Below are positions 34,480-48,129 of a DNA stretch of 64,000 nucleotides, one piece after another. The notes under the pieces were generated by a model. It saw only the letters and a list, made by a program, of their open reading frames with translations, made no database searches and was not told the DNA's origin. The stretch covers positions 558,001 to 622,000 of the forward strand of contig WHVD01000037.1 in the NCBI GenBank assembly GCA_015178975.1. The letters are read 5' to 3'. Numbering within the stretch: position 1 is the first letter of the stretch; every line of letters starts with the position of its first letter. The translations under genes were made by a program, and so were the position numbers. Source of the stretch: Hysterangium stoloniferum. Taxonomy: Eukaryota; Basidiomycota; Agaricomycetes; Hysterangiales; Hysterangiaceae.

Positions 34480-37472
34480 ATGCCTTCCGTTCAGCAAGAC
34501 ACTGAAGGTGACGCCGGAGGCCTCGTCCCTCTCGATACCACTCCCATGCGACGCTGTCCTCTTGCCCCCATCCGCATCGACACTTACCGTTCTGAGATTG
34601 CACTTTCTACCTATCCTAGATCATATTCTGACGACGACGAACGTCCTTCTATTTATCAACGTAGAAAACTTTCAGTTCCAATATCCCTGTAAGTCTATCC
34701 TAGAATAATTCTAAACCATCATCTTACCTATTCTTGCTTTTATAGCTCCATCACACGGCCTCCACATGCTCGTCGTCGATCCCGACACTCCCCCATGGTG
34801 TCAGCGTCATTAACTCCAAATCGTCAATACAATGGCTCCCAACGAAGAACATCCTTACCAGCATTACACTTCCATGAAACCAATGTGACTACGCTGCATC
34901 TCGATACCCGCAAGCATGGCAGTAGTATACCAGAAGACCTCTACCGCGCTATCCAGACTTTCAGTTTCGGAGACCCCCCATCACATGTTTCGCATTCTGT
35001 TGCCGATGGCGAGAGCAGCGGCGAGGATGAACGCTTGCGAGACGTGCGTGCAACAAAACGTCGAGCGACTGATGAAACTCGCCGCGCCTCCCTGACGACG
35101 AATGCTGAAACACCTGTTGCTACCCGTCCACCATCCTCTATATCAACTTCATCCGCCGAAAGCATTTCGGTGTATGAAGTTCAAATGGATGGTCGGACAG
35201 AATCGCATTGGGACGAGATTGATAGTCCATCTTGGCCTCGACCCCCTTCGAACACCGATGACACGAGTGTTCACAGCGAACCCCGCCTTCCGCCTCACAA
35301 TACAGCAGCTGTGGCCAGGCGACGCTCCCGTTCTGCTGATGATCTAGGTGTATGTGACGAGTGGATGGGCGATACGACCCCGACCCCGACACAAACTTGC
35401 TTCCCAACTGCCCCGCCGCTACTCCCTTGGTCAGACAATAGCCATTCTATGGATCCTTATCCGAAGAGCAGCCAAGCGTTGGACGGCTTTGATTTGGCCT
35501 ATATTACAGGTATCCATTCTTCGCCTGGTGATATCATCACTCCCCGAGCTATGCAGGACCCGCTTCCTCACAATGCTGACTTTGTCAAGCATACTACAAG
35601 TGCCCCCTCTGATAGTACCCCGCCCTCACAACCTTTCGCCAGTGGTATTTTCAACAAATGGCGTAAAGTGAAACCGCCACCCAGTCGGCCAGAGGATGAC
35701 TCCTTCTTTATACAGAATGTATATAATGAAGGTAATAGTTGGACGTTCCGTCGAGAAAGCCGACCAGAGATTATTCCTGTAAAAGGCAAGGAAGGCAGTG
35801 CTGTAAGAGTTGCAGAGGAGCCTGAAGGCTGGTGGTGTGAGTCGATCGGAAGATTCACTGTGTACAAAACATGGACACCCAGTCGCACAGTACCAGCACC
35901 CCCCGGTAAGATTTAATTCTGTTGGACCCCCTCCAAGTGATAATAACATATGTCACAGTTTTGTCCGGTGCAACACCATACTTCAATCGTCTACAGATAT
36001 GTCAGTACTCTGACCCTGCTAATGGCGGTAATGAGTTAGGTGGACCTCCTGTGGTCGTTCATCGGCACTCGCAGGTCCAAGGCTTCAGTATATATCGTTG
36101 TCATAGCGTCCATTTAAGACAGCCTACTATGGATCCAGTCGATTCGATTCTTCTCGCTTCCAAAGCAGTCTTGCGGCAGTATACGAGGACGCAGAGTACT
36201 CGTGCATTAAAGACTCATGGATTGATTGACGATGGAGAGAAGCGAACGGCATCACTGTCCCATCGACCGCCTCCGTCGGAGCGATCATCTAAGCATGATG
36301 TGACGGATGCAGTCGTGATTGGAGGTGTCGGTAGGTCGCGTGGCTCCCATACTGAAGCCCCAGTTGCCCGGCGTAACGTTTCACGACCCACAACTGCTTC
36401 AACAACAACAACAACAACGCATCCACCGTCTCTTACGGAATTATCCAAAACATTGAGTTATACGTCCGTGGTATCTAGCACGGAGTTATTAATGGATCCT
36501 CCTTCACCTCGGTCAACACGAGTGAGCACAACAAGCCACGCAGAGGCTTTTGCTATGATTGGTGACACCAGCAACATTCCATCTCTCTCCGGCCCTTTGC
36601 ACTCGTCTTCTGCTACCCATAACCAACAACGGCGTCCGTTCGGGTGGCTCAAAGCATTCTCTGGTAAACAAGGCTCCGGTAATCAGAAGGATACATCTCC
36701 GGTAACTGAAGAGGAGGGCGACTTTGTTGCGCCATGGCTCAGGGTTGCGCCTCGAGCAGAACGTGCAGAAGCTGAGCGCCAGGTCAAACAAGTGTCTCAC
36801 TCCTTCGAATGTGTTGGGTTAATTCCGCCCCACGAGAAGAGGTCAAGTAAATCTCGTTCTCGCAATTCCACAAATACAGAGGAATGTGCGGCCCTGCGTC
36901 AAGTACCAGATAACTGCGTCTGTATGATCCTTCCTCTTTGGCCAGAACCGGCTGTGGTATCCACTGTTTCACGTTCCCGAAGCACTCGACGATCTAGCAG
37001 TAGCACTCGAGCTGCTTCTGGCGGCGTCCGCCAAACAAGGCCCAACCCAACAGTTCCATTGGAGGCGCGTAGATTCTTACTAGTCTGGTATGTACCTCTG
37101 GACACCAAAAATCAAAAACGCCGTCGGCCCGGTACAGCAGACGAACCTCGTCATGCTAATTACAATCAAGGATTTTGTGCATATGCGCAGCTGCTCACCT
37201 ACGAAGATCTCCGTTCGTCTAATATCCGTCTTCCAGAGAAAGGCCTCTGCGTAAATGACGTTAATCCCGAAATGCCCGGCGCAATGACGATGGATGTTCC
37301 TGAGGGTAAGCAGATGATGGCGGTTGTCACCCTAAAGAGTGGAGTAATCATGGTCCACGATGGTTTGGCGGCATTTAGCTTCGTCGGCCAGGATTCGATC
37401 ACTGAAATGGGCAAGGCCATCGCTGAGATGATTTGGACTGGTTGTATGACCCTCATGACATTCATGTCTTGA
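34480..37472 (+). CDS. Large Ser/Thr-rich basidiomycete protein of unknown function
   Basis: Exons about 34480-34691, 34746-35905 and 35959-37472 share one frame through GT-AG introns. The first two thirds are low-complexity, rich in Ser, Pro, Arg and Thr, with a run of Thr from ACA repeats at about 36403-36418. Folded-looking segments are EEPEGWWCESIGRFTVYKTW near residue 440, RRFLLVWYVPLDTKNQKRR, and a C-terminal part with MTMDVPEGKQMMAVVTLKSG and VIMVHDGLAAFSFVGQDS. The start is uncertain: ATG at 34480 (MPSVQQDTEG) and ATG at 34375 are both in frame. I do not recognise a named domain. The dense Ser/Arg-Ser sites would suit a phosphorylated scaffold, but that is inference. Confidence 0.65.
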
Positions 37473-37745
37473 GACACGACGCAATAAAAGAACATACCCT
37501 TCACTGCACTTATTTCCGAGTCTTACCCCATAGTTTCGTTTCAGTATCCTATGCAACCGAATTTTCGATTTCAATTCCCCTTTTGGTCTTTCATCACACT
37601 GTATTATCTGACGAGATTCACAATAAAGAAGCACTGTAGATTATTCTTAGATCTCTGATGAATCTTGGTGATCTGTATTTCAACTTCCGCTATACTGTGA
37701 CATCCACCTTCCTCTAGTTTAGTTTACCTTCAGAATCTGTTAACG

Positions 37746-39027
37746 ATGAGCTGGTCTGGGTAGGTGAAGATTATTCGGTCTCCATTATCATTCTCCTAAC
37801 AGTACTTTAGTTTTAAAAAGACCGTGAGCAGGAGCACAACCACGGTTCGTCGCAGGGGTTGGATCGAATCATTTAGGACCTGAAGTGACAATGAACGTTC
37901 CAGTTAATGCAAAAGACCGGTCAGGTCGAGCGCACTGTAGACAGAGAATTCGCCGATGAAGAAGCAAAATTCAAGGTGTACGTTTATGGTCATGATTTCT
38001 AGCCCACCCCATGCTGAACCTTCTATTAGCTTTGAGAAGGAGGCCAATTTACTACAAAAAGACAGTAAAGCGTTCATTGATGCCCTGAGAGGTGCGTTAT
38101 ATATATCAGGCCGTTTGTACTGTGCTGACGACCCGACAGCAATGGCGGGTGCACAAAGTCGCCTAGCTGACACCATCGATACTTTCTACGGGTCGGCCGA
38201 CCGTTCATCTGACGGTGCTATGGCTGCTAATGCCTACAAACGCTCAGTCGACGAACTTGAAGCCATCGTCACACGAGAAATTGTTTGTGGCTTGATAGTT
38301 CAATATCGTAGGGCTTCGCGTCTAACTATAACATTCTCGTAGGATGGACCCTATCGAACTACGATACAGGAGCCTGTCGGAAAAATGTGCGCATATTTTC
38401 CAATCATAAACGATTCAATTTCGAAGCGAAACAAGAAGGTACGAATTCACATCAATCAATGCTGATATTTTGTCTCTTCATGGCGCAACCCACAGCTCCT
38501 AGACTATGATGCGGCAAGGAGTAAGCTACGGAAAGTAGCCGAAAAGCCGGGTGAAGACGCTACAAAGCTGCCGAAGGTATGAACTTATTTCACCTGGTCT
38601 CGACAAAATGACTACACACTACCTCTTCTACTAGACTCAACAGGAACACGATGACGCCAAGGGAATCTTTGAAACACTCAATGAACAAATACTTGCAGAA
38701 CTGCCACAATTACTGGAACTTCGCATTCCTTACTTCGATCCAAGTTTTGAAGCAATGATACGCATGCAGATCAAGTTCGCAGAGGAAGGTTATGAAAAGC
38801 TAGGCGGTGTACAAAGGTTGGTCATAGTTTTCCAATCTCTCAAGGACATCATTTAACGCCTTTTCGTAAGATATTTTCCGGATGGTGTTCGGGAAGATTA
38901 CGCCGCGGGCCAACTTGATGCACAGGTGAGGTTTAAAACTCGATTCCTCGTCTCAGAGTCTCATTGTTTTCAGGTTGAGAACGCTTTACAAGAGATGAAA
39001 GAGTTATCCATCTGCGGCGCGAGCTGA
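37746..39027 (+). CDS. RVS161: BAR-domain protein Rvs161/Hob3
   Basis: The first exon is only 14 nt of coding sequence (MSWSG across the splice), followed by KKTVSRSTTTV and VERTVDREFADEEAKFK, the amphipathic N-terminus that inserts in membranes. Later exons make the BAR coiled-coil: LEKEANLLQKDSKAFIDALR, the ALYISGRLYCADD region, TIDTFYGSADRSSDG, YKRSVDELEAI, then LDYDAARSKLRKVAEKPGED, LNEQILAELPQLLELRIPYF and IRMQIKFAEEGYEKLGGVQR. It stops at 39025-39027, without an SH3 domain, which is the Rvs161/Hob3 rather than the Rvs167 arrangement. It shapes and severs endocytic necks together with Rvs167. Six or so short introns are present. Confidence 0.93.
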
Positions 39028-39307
39028 TTGCAAGGTTTTCTATACCATGTTGCCACGCGGACGCTACACTGTATTGTATTTATGTTTTCCATTGTACATG
39101 CCATTGGCATGGTATATTAGCGTGTAGTAAACCGTGATGGAACGGATCTTATTCCGATTATGGAGACAAGATAAAATCATTTCATTCTTTATACCATTTT
39201 AAGTGTACGAAAGCTTGAGTCTGCGACACAGTAATTGTTTAGTTGATGTGTTTCCTTGCATTTTAAGTTGCTTCCAAGTCCGACTCTACAACGCTCAACT
39301 ATTGAGA

Positions 39308-40856
39308 ATGGAAACATACTTGTTTGAATTGCCCACGACTGGCGATATATCTTTTGCTGAGATCTTTGAAGATGCCTCACGCAAGTATACGACACATATT
39401 TCAGCCGCTACCTCAGCGAGGGCCAGTTTGAAAACGGCACTCAAGGAAAGCAAGCGTACAGATGGCGAGAAAGACTATTTGAAGATCGTCAAGGTAAGGA
39501 CTCAAGGGTATTACAGTAAGAGTTTTGTATACATTTTCTAATTACATTGCAGATATTGGACGACTATCTACCGTATCTTTATGCCGCCATAAATACTGCA
39601 GAAAGCGGCAAAATTATATTCAATGCTGAAACTCAAACTCCTGGTTAGTTCTGGCTATCATTATTATTTATGTGAGGTTCATTAGGCATGATTCAAGTCT
39701 TCAGCTGGAGAACAACCCTTTCATCAAATATATTCCAGTCATCCCCTCGAATACCAGTCAGAGGGTTGGCTGCGGAGCTGTCCTTCTCGTTGCTCACGTA
39801 TGCGTTCGCCTTGTCCAACCTTGCTCGTTCGACGGTCATCTCCTTAGGTGACTACGAACATGAACGTCACATATCTGATGCCGACCGTCAGTCCAAGGAT
39901 GCAAAGCTTAATTTTGCTGTCAATCTACTGCAACGTGCCAGCAGCGTATACCTACACGTCGCTGACGTTGTGCTACCACAATGCAATATGGCCAACGTAG
40001 AAGCCTCCAAACGAGTTCCTGACATGAACAAGGACGTAGTTACTGCGTTATCTCAGTAAGTTTATAGCTTGCGGTGCCTGAGTTGTGCTGAAAGTGTCAT
40101 CTTTCAATAGTTTAGCACTTGCAGATGCCCAGAAACTTGCCATCCGTAAACTAATGACCAAGGCTGCATATGATTCTGTAGTGTCTCCAGGCCCACCTCT
40201 CCCTAAGTCGCATCCATCTCCAGGGCTAATCGCGAAGCTGTATATTCACATTGCGTCTGAATACTCGTCAGCTCGGAGTCTGGCCAAGACACATGGTGAC
40301 GGCGTATCCTCAGATCTCCGCAAGTACCTCGCAAATGAAATCGCTCTGTCATTGGCTCTTGTCCACAAGTGGCTGGGGGTAGAGGCAGGAGAATCTGGAT
40401 CTGGATCGCGAGCAGGGGCTGCCGTTGGATTCCTTAAATGGGCCAAATCCGACTTGGATGGACTTGCTGGTCTGGGGAAAAACGTATCTCTTGGCAAAAC
40501 TACCGAGAATAGCAGGACGAAGAAGTCGAGGATCGTATTTGAATCGGAATCTGTTGCATCGTTTTTGAAACATTATCAGAATTTGAATAACTCAGTCAGT
40601 ACGATCTGCTTTGTGACGCTATGCCGTTGACGAATGGTACCCGTAGGTCCATTTCCAGCAAGTGCCACCAACTAGCGAACTGCAATCGTCGATCCCTACA
40701 GGGAAGTCGGCTATAACTTCTAAGTCTTTCGAGTCACCACGCCCTGCGTTTGGCCCTGGCTCTCTTGCACACCCAACTGAACAGTTCGATGGTGACTCAC
40801 GACCCGAATCTAATGCGGATACCTCTTCGTATGCTCGAGCCGGATCGTACTTTTAA
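39308..40856 (+). CDS. palC: PalC/Rim23, BRO1-domain protein of the alkaline pH response
   Basis: The start METYLFELPTTGDISFAEIF matches the PalC-type BRO1 N-terminus. Exons continue with YLKIVKILDDYLPYLYAAIN, FSWRTTLSSNIFQSSPRIPV, LSFSLLTYAFALSNLARSTV, NLLQRASSVYLHVADVVLP, LADAQKLAIRKLMTKAAYD, IAKLYIHIASEYSSARSLAK and FLKWAKSDLDGLAGLGK. The last exon (about 40648-40856) begins VHFQQVPPTSELQSSIPTG, the characteristic PalC C-terminal motif, and stops at 40854-40856. PalC links the plasma-membrane pH sensor complex to ESCRT-III (Snf7/Vps32) so that PalA and PalB can process PacC. The BRO1 domain lacks a following V-domain, as expected for PalC and not for Alix/Bro1. Confidence 0.88.
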
Positions 40857-40957
40857 TTTGGTATCTTTGTATCTGTATTTCCTGTACCAACGGTCTGATT
40901 TCTACACTGTATTTTCTTATGGTATGTTGATGGAATGAACTATTTACCATCTCGACA

Positions 40958-41957
40958 TCAGTATGCCGGTAGACCCCATTTCTCTGGCTTGAACTCTTCT
41001 AAAGATGTCAAGATCTCATGTGCGCCAAGGTTTCTCCCTTCGTTGAGAGCAGTTAAGCTTGTATCAGGAACCCAAACAACTGCCGAGGATGAGTATGGCG
41101 CTTATATGTAGGAATGGAATATTCTGTACCTTGCATGCCAGCTCTAACCCCAGCTTGTACGCCAGGTATCTTTTCAAGGCATCGTTAATTAATGCGTTGA
41201 ATAGTCCAAGTGAGAAGTTACGATATACCGCATCTTCAAAAACCAGACCCTTCCTTCTTTCAGCACGAGCGAGCTCGTCAGCTAATGCCCCATAATCCCC
41301 TGTACCTACGCGACGACCAAGGCGTTCTGCTGCAAGGAGAAAAACATCAGGGTTAGGTTTCCCTCGCGTTACATCGTCGGCACAGATAATATTATCCTTG
41401 AAAGGCCCGATAAGCTCCGGCAAGTGTGAGGTCTTTAATATTAGACTCCTCCGTAGGCTTCCAGTTGCAATAGCGATCGGAATAGAATGTTTATGAAGAT
41501 GGGAGATAAGTTTGAGCGCCCCGGGCAATGGTGAAACAGACGGCCATAGCATATCTTGCTTTACTCTACGTTCCTTGATGTAATCTTCTATCGTCAATTC
41601 TATGCCAGGAAAATGTGCAAGTAGGTATTCTGAAGCCGCTCTTTCGGCTGACAGGCAATAAACATAAGCACGACTAATCGTCGCGGTGTCTAGACACACG
41701 AACGCTTTCCCATGAGTCCAGCTTTGATTTCGATAGTCATTTCCTTTCCATAAGGCGCCAATATTTCATTCGTTATATCGGTGTATACCCTTGCAATGAA
41801 GAGCATATCAGATGTCTAGTAATCGGTTTTGTGTCATGCATACCTCTCCGAGTCTCTGTCAAATACTCGATCGTCGTCCAATAAAACGCGATAATAATGA
41901 CTCAACGTACATCAAGAGACCATCTAAATCAAAAACGACATATTCCACTGGTTCCAT
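40958..41957 (-). CDS. HAD-superfamily phosphatase, pseudouridine-5'-phosphatase (HDHD1) type
   Basis: The start at 41957 gives MEPVEYVVFDLDGLLMDSER, with the nucleophile and acid Asp of HAD motif I (DLDG). A short exon supplies DSERVYTDITNEILAPYG. Next are GLMGK, MPGALKL-like LPGALKLISHLHKHSIPIAI, the motif II residues in IATGSLRRS, motif III Lys in RGKPNPDVFLLAAERL, and motif IV Asp in GLVFEDAIPGVQAGVRAGMQ, which spans two introns. The tail WVPDTSLTALNEG ends EKWGLPAY at 40958-40960. Motif order and the C1 cap position match the GS1/HDHD1 group, which acts on sugar-phosphate-type substrates such as pseudouridine 5'-phosphate. An insertion of about 15 residues (RRVGTGDYGALADELARAE) separates motifs III and IV. 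Confidence 0.88.
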
Positions 41958-42042
41958 ATGCGTTGCAGAGTAAGAATGCAGGGTAGAAAGCGAGATGTAT
42001 TAGCGCTTATGAGTGAATAATCAGCTGCAGTTGTTGACTATC
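41958..42042. promoter_or_regulatory. 85-bp divergent promoter, HAD phosphatase and glutaredoxin
   Basis: Only 85 bp separate the two start codons (41957 minus, 42043 plus). Transcription starts and UTRs of both genes must be packed into this interval or overlap each other. No TATA box is evident. Confidence 0.55.
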
Positions 42043-42760
42043 ATGCAGCACCAACCTTTCGCTTCATACAATACAAGGGTCGTCCCTTTCTACCGCAAGA
42101 AACGCACCATTGCTGCTCTGTTGACGAGCGTTCTTGTTCTTTTCTACCTCTTCCACTCTTCTTCGCCACGTCTCTCATCTCATGTCATTGTGGACGAGCT
42201 TAATGGGCTGCTTTACATGGTGTCCCACACAGAACATATTTTACCTCACGATCTTGATACCAGCGCACCCATAGCACACTCGGTGTGGACCCCGAAGGAG
42301 AAGTCAAACTCAAAGCTCTGGGAGGAGCGTATGGCGACCTTGAGTGAAACACCGATCATAGTGTTTAGTAAAACGTACTGCGCGTTAGTCATTATATTTT
42401 TCTTGTATCATGTAGATCTTGAACGTGATGCAAGCTATTCTCGCGCTGCGAAGGAACTACTCGATCGATACGATTTAAAACCTGCTCCAAAAATAGTTGA
42501 AGTGGATTTGCGAAGTCAGGTTTCTTCAAATATGCTATCACTCTCATATTCACTTTGCAATAGGTGACGGTGGGGTGGTTAAACAGCTCCTGATACGTCT
42601 TACTGATCGTGGCACGTTTCCAAACATCATTTTACATGGAAAGTCTTTAGGAGGTTATGACGACTTGCAACAGTTGCATGAAAGTGGGGCTCTTGAAAAG
42701 GAATTTTTGAAGGCTGGTATACAAGTTACGGGTGAGGATATAAGACATAGTCCTAGCTAA
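42043..42760 (+). CDS. Membrane-anchored glutaredoxin, Grx6/Grx7 type
   Basis: The N-terminus has a basic stretch (FYRKKR) and one hydrophobic helix (TIAALLTSVLVLFYLFHSS), so it is probably a type II membrane protein of the early secretory pathway. The glutaredoxin fold follows: TPIIVFSKTYC, the active site C-A-Y-S formed across an intron, KELLDRYDLKPAPKIVEVDL, then LLIRLTDRGTFPNIILHGK with the conserved TFPN cis-Pro motif, and SLGGYDDLQQLHESGAL with the GG-x-x-D glutathione-binding motif. Introns run about 42382-42437 and 42519-42565. The active site normally reads CPYS in this family; here the second residue is Ala. Only one Cys is present, so the protein is monothiol-like. Grx6/7 proteins keep thiols reduced or bind Fe-S in the ER and Golgi. 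Confidence 0.87.
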
Positions 42761-42919
42761 TTACAGCTTGTACAGTAATTTCGGAAATATTCATCAGATA
42801 CTGACCAGACACAAATTGTCACACATGTTACGTGGTGTAGTTGCTTAATGAGGACGCGTCTTTGAACCGTGCCTTAATCACCGCCTTTTCTTCAGGAAAC
42901 ACAATTTATACTCGTTACC

Positions 42920-44699
42920 ATGTCCTCCTCAGTTCCTATAGAACGCGAAATACCATTGATACAGCGTGGCTTTGTTGACAATTGCTTCGAAGAAGGGCAG
43001 TACGAGTATGGAATCGATGCTCTAGATAAGCTGCGTGGTCCGAACTATAAACCTCCGCAGTATGTTTTTGTGCCGTTTTCAGTTCATGACTTATCACAAA
43101 ACTACCATTGTTTGTAGATTACACGTTCGTACCCTTGTGTATATAGCACTATACCCTTTACCTCCCAAGCCGTCGAACAATGTTGAACGCATCGAGATGT
43201 TCCTTTCTCCCCGTAAAATTCAAGCGCAGCGCCATAGAGATGATATGTGGCCGAAACCAACCTCGCGACCGCTCGCGATCAGCCTCCTTCGAGCCTTTAT
43301 TGATACAAACTCTCCTGAATGTCTCATGAGAGCACTGCCTTTCCACACATATACTGATAGCGATGGCGTGAAAGATGTCAATCCTTTTACTGAAGCCGAT
43401 CTCAAGGAAAATCATGAGGACAACTCGCCCCTCAAAAACGAGCTCGCTGGCATGCAATCACGAAAAGACTGCTGGGAGATGCTTAAAGTTGGGTTTATCA
43501 AGAGAAAGCAACAGGATCATCGTTCGCGTATGGATAATACAGCGATAAAGGATGATTCCGAGGAGTTGCCTGACCCTACTGTAGGACCGTATGCCTGGCC
43601 GTTATTGGAATGGATGATTCATGTGTTTGAGAAGAACCAGTGTATGAAGAAAGCAGTGGGACAACGTGCGCGTTATCTCATATTCGACTTTCTCTCTCTT
43701 GCTACAATATTAATACGCGTGTTTAGCCTCCTTCTCACCATTACTACTGATGCAAATCCCTCCGCCAAGGTCTAAAAAAGGACCACGCTGGGAGGTTGAT
43801 GTCCCTGTGCAAGTAGCGATGGCGTGTCTTGCACCTGATTCTTCGGAACTGTTGACTCACGGGATATCCTTGGAAAAACGACAGGAACTTGGGAGCCGTC
43901 TTGTAGCACTGGTCAGCACCACTAGTCATTTTGGGCAGTGCTCGTAGCCTGATATTATGATATTATAAATTTTGGTCAGCTTGTTAATCTCACTTTGACG
44001 ATGCCTCCTCTACTGTCCCCATCGCATCTGATGCGCACTTTGACTCTGAAATTACTAGATCTACCCTTCAAGTCACTTCTGTCTATGCTTGTCAGCATTC
44101 CCTCAGATCACATGCAATTCAAAATATCACTCTTGGAGAGCTGCCTTGCTTCTGGCGTGGGAGGCTCCACTGAAGCCATAAACACAACCAAAGCCGGTAC
44201 CGTCGCTCCAAGAGCTAAACCGAAACCGTCAGCGAAGCGTGTCAATGCTACTGTGACAGCCGAGCCTGTGGTCCCTCCACCCAATGCAGCGAAAGGACAG
44301 CCAAAAGAAACATACGCCGTCCCATCACAAGACAGGCTCGTACATCTGCTTTCTGCGCCGCTTCCTCCCCTGCCAAAAGCAGACTCGAGAGAACTGTCTC
44401 CAGTTAAAACTGCCTTGGTGAAATTCCATTTGATTTCCACGTTGTACAATCTCCGCATTGCGGGTCGTCTTGCAATTGCTGATTGGGATCCAGTCGTTCG
44501 GAGTGGGACGATGCAGATCGCGGTGGTCAATGGTATTACTGGCAACTTGGAAAAACAGGATGATCCGGATTATGATATGATTGAAGTTTATCGAGCGAAT
44601 GCACTGGAAGTTGTCAAAGTATGGATGGCAGACTCGGATGGGGGAAAATCCATGAGATGTCCGATGCAATACTCCCTTGATGTGTCCAAGACAATTTGA
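42920..44699 (+). CDS. Agaricomycete-type protein of unknown function
   Basis: Four exons join in frame: MSSSVPIEREIPLIQRGFVD with YEYGIDALDKLRGPNYKPP, then a long exon with LHVRTLVYIALYPLPPKP and the segment SLLRAFIDTNSPECLMRALP, then SSFSPLLLMQIPPPRSKKGP and WEVDVPVQVAMACLAPDSSE, then LVNLTLTMPPLLSPSHLMRT, ending SLDVSKTI at 44697-44699. The introns are canonical (43064-43118, 43639 to about 43726, 43913-43980). The C-terminal half alternates hydrophobic helices with an Ala/Pro/Lys-rich linker (about residues 380-450). The overall look is alpha-helical, and the segment QFKISLLESCLASG may be part of a repeat fold. I do not recognise the family and assign no function. Confidence 0.6.
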
Positions 44700-44970
44700 C
44701 TACGACAGATCTACAGCCAAACGTGACATTCTTGTAGTCCGGGTACAGAAAGTTTCTTGTGTATCAAAAGTTCATGTATGGTGATATTGCAAATAATATG
44801 ATATCCACATATAAAGTACAATAATATAGATAGTCCATGGTGTAGTGATGAGTCCAGGGATGTCAACTTACTAGATGGCATGGGGAATTGCGTAGAGGTA
44901 AATGCAGATATAAGCAATAAATACGAAAACGATGACCGCGATATGCAATCTAAGACCAAGTTCAGAGAGT

Positions 44971-47720
<2,750 letters not shown>

Positions 47721-48129
47721 TCCTTAAAGTTAGATGTGGTGGTAGATATGAGTATGATTTAATTAGATAAAGAGTGCTGGCCACGGGGTTGCTATGGGGG
47801 GTTCGTGTCTGTGAGATTGGACCTCATTAGAACGACTCGGGAACGACTCGGCAGCACGCTTATTGGCTTTAAAGAAACAATGATTCTCAGAATATACATA
47901 CTGGATCAAAATCAAAATATTGAATATTGTAATTTCATTTTGCATTATTAAGCGTAAGTCTCAACCGTGAGAACGACTCGGATTATTCCGCTGGTGTCGC
48001 CATCCAGTCGGGCTGCTGTACATTATTCGCATAGATTCTCACGAACCTTTCTAGATTGCATCCTTGAAAGTCGGTCTCACTGAGAATTTTATTTCCACCC
48101 AGAGTTTCGCTTTCGCTTTTCGCCTCAAC
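47721..48129. promoter_or_regulatory. Divergent promoter region, GCN5 and RACK1
   Basis: 409 bp lie between the GCN5 start (47720, minus) and the RACK1 start (48130, plus). The sequence GAACGACTCGG occurs three times in near-identical form (47831, 47842 and 47971), which may be a binding site. The last 60 bp before RACK1 are pyrimidine-rich, as is common for ribosome-associated genes. Confidence 0.4.
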
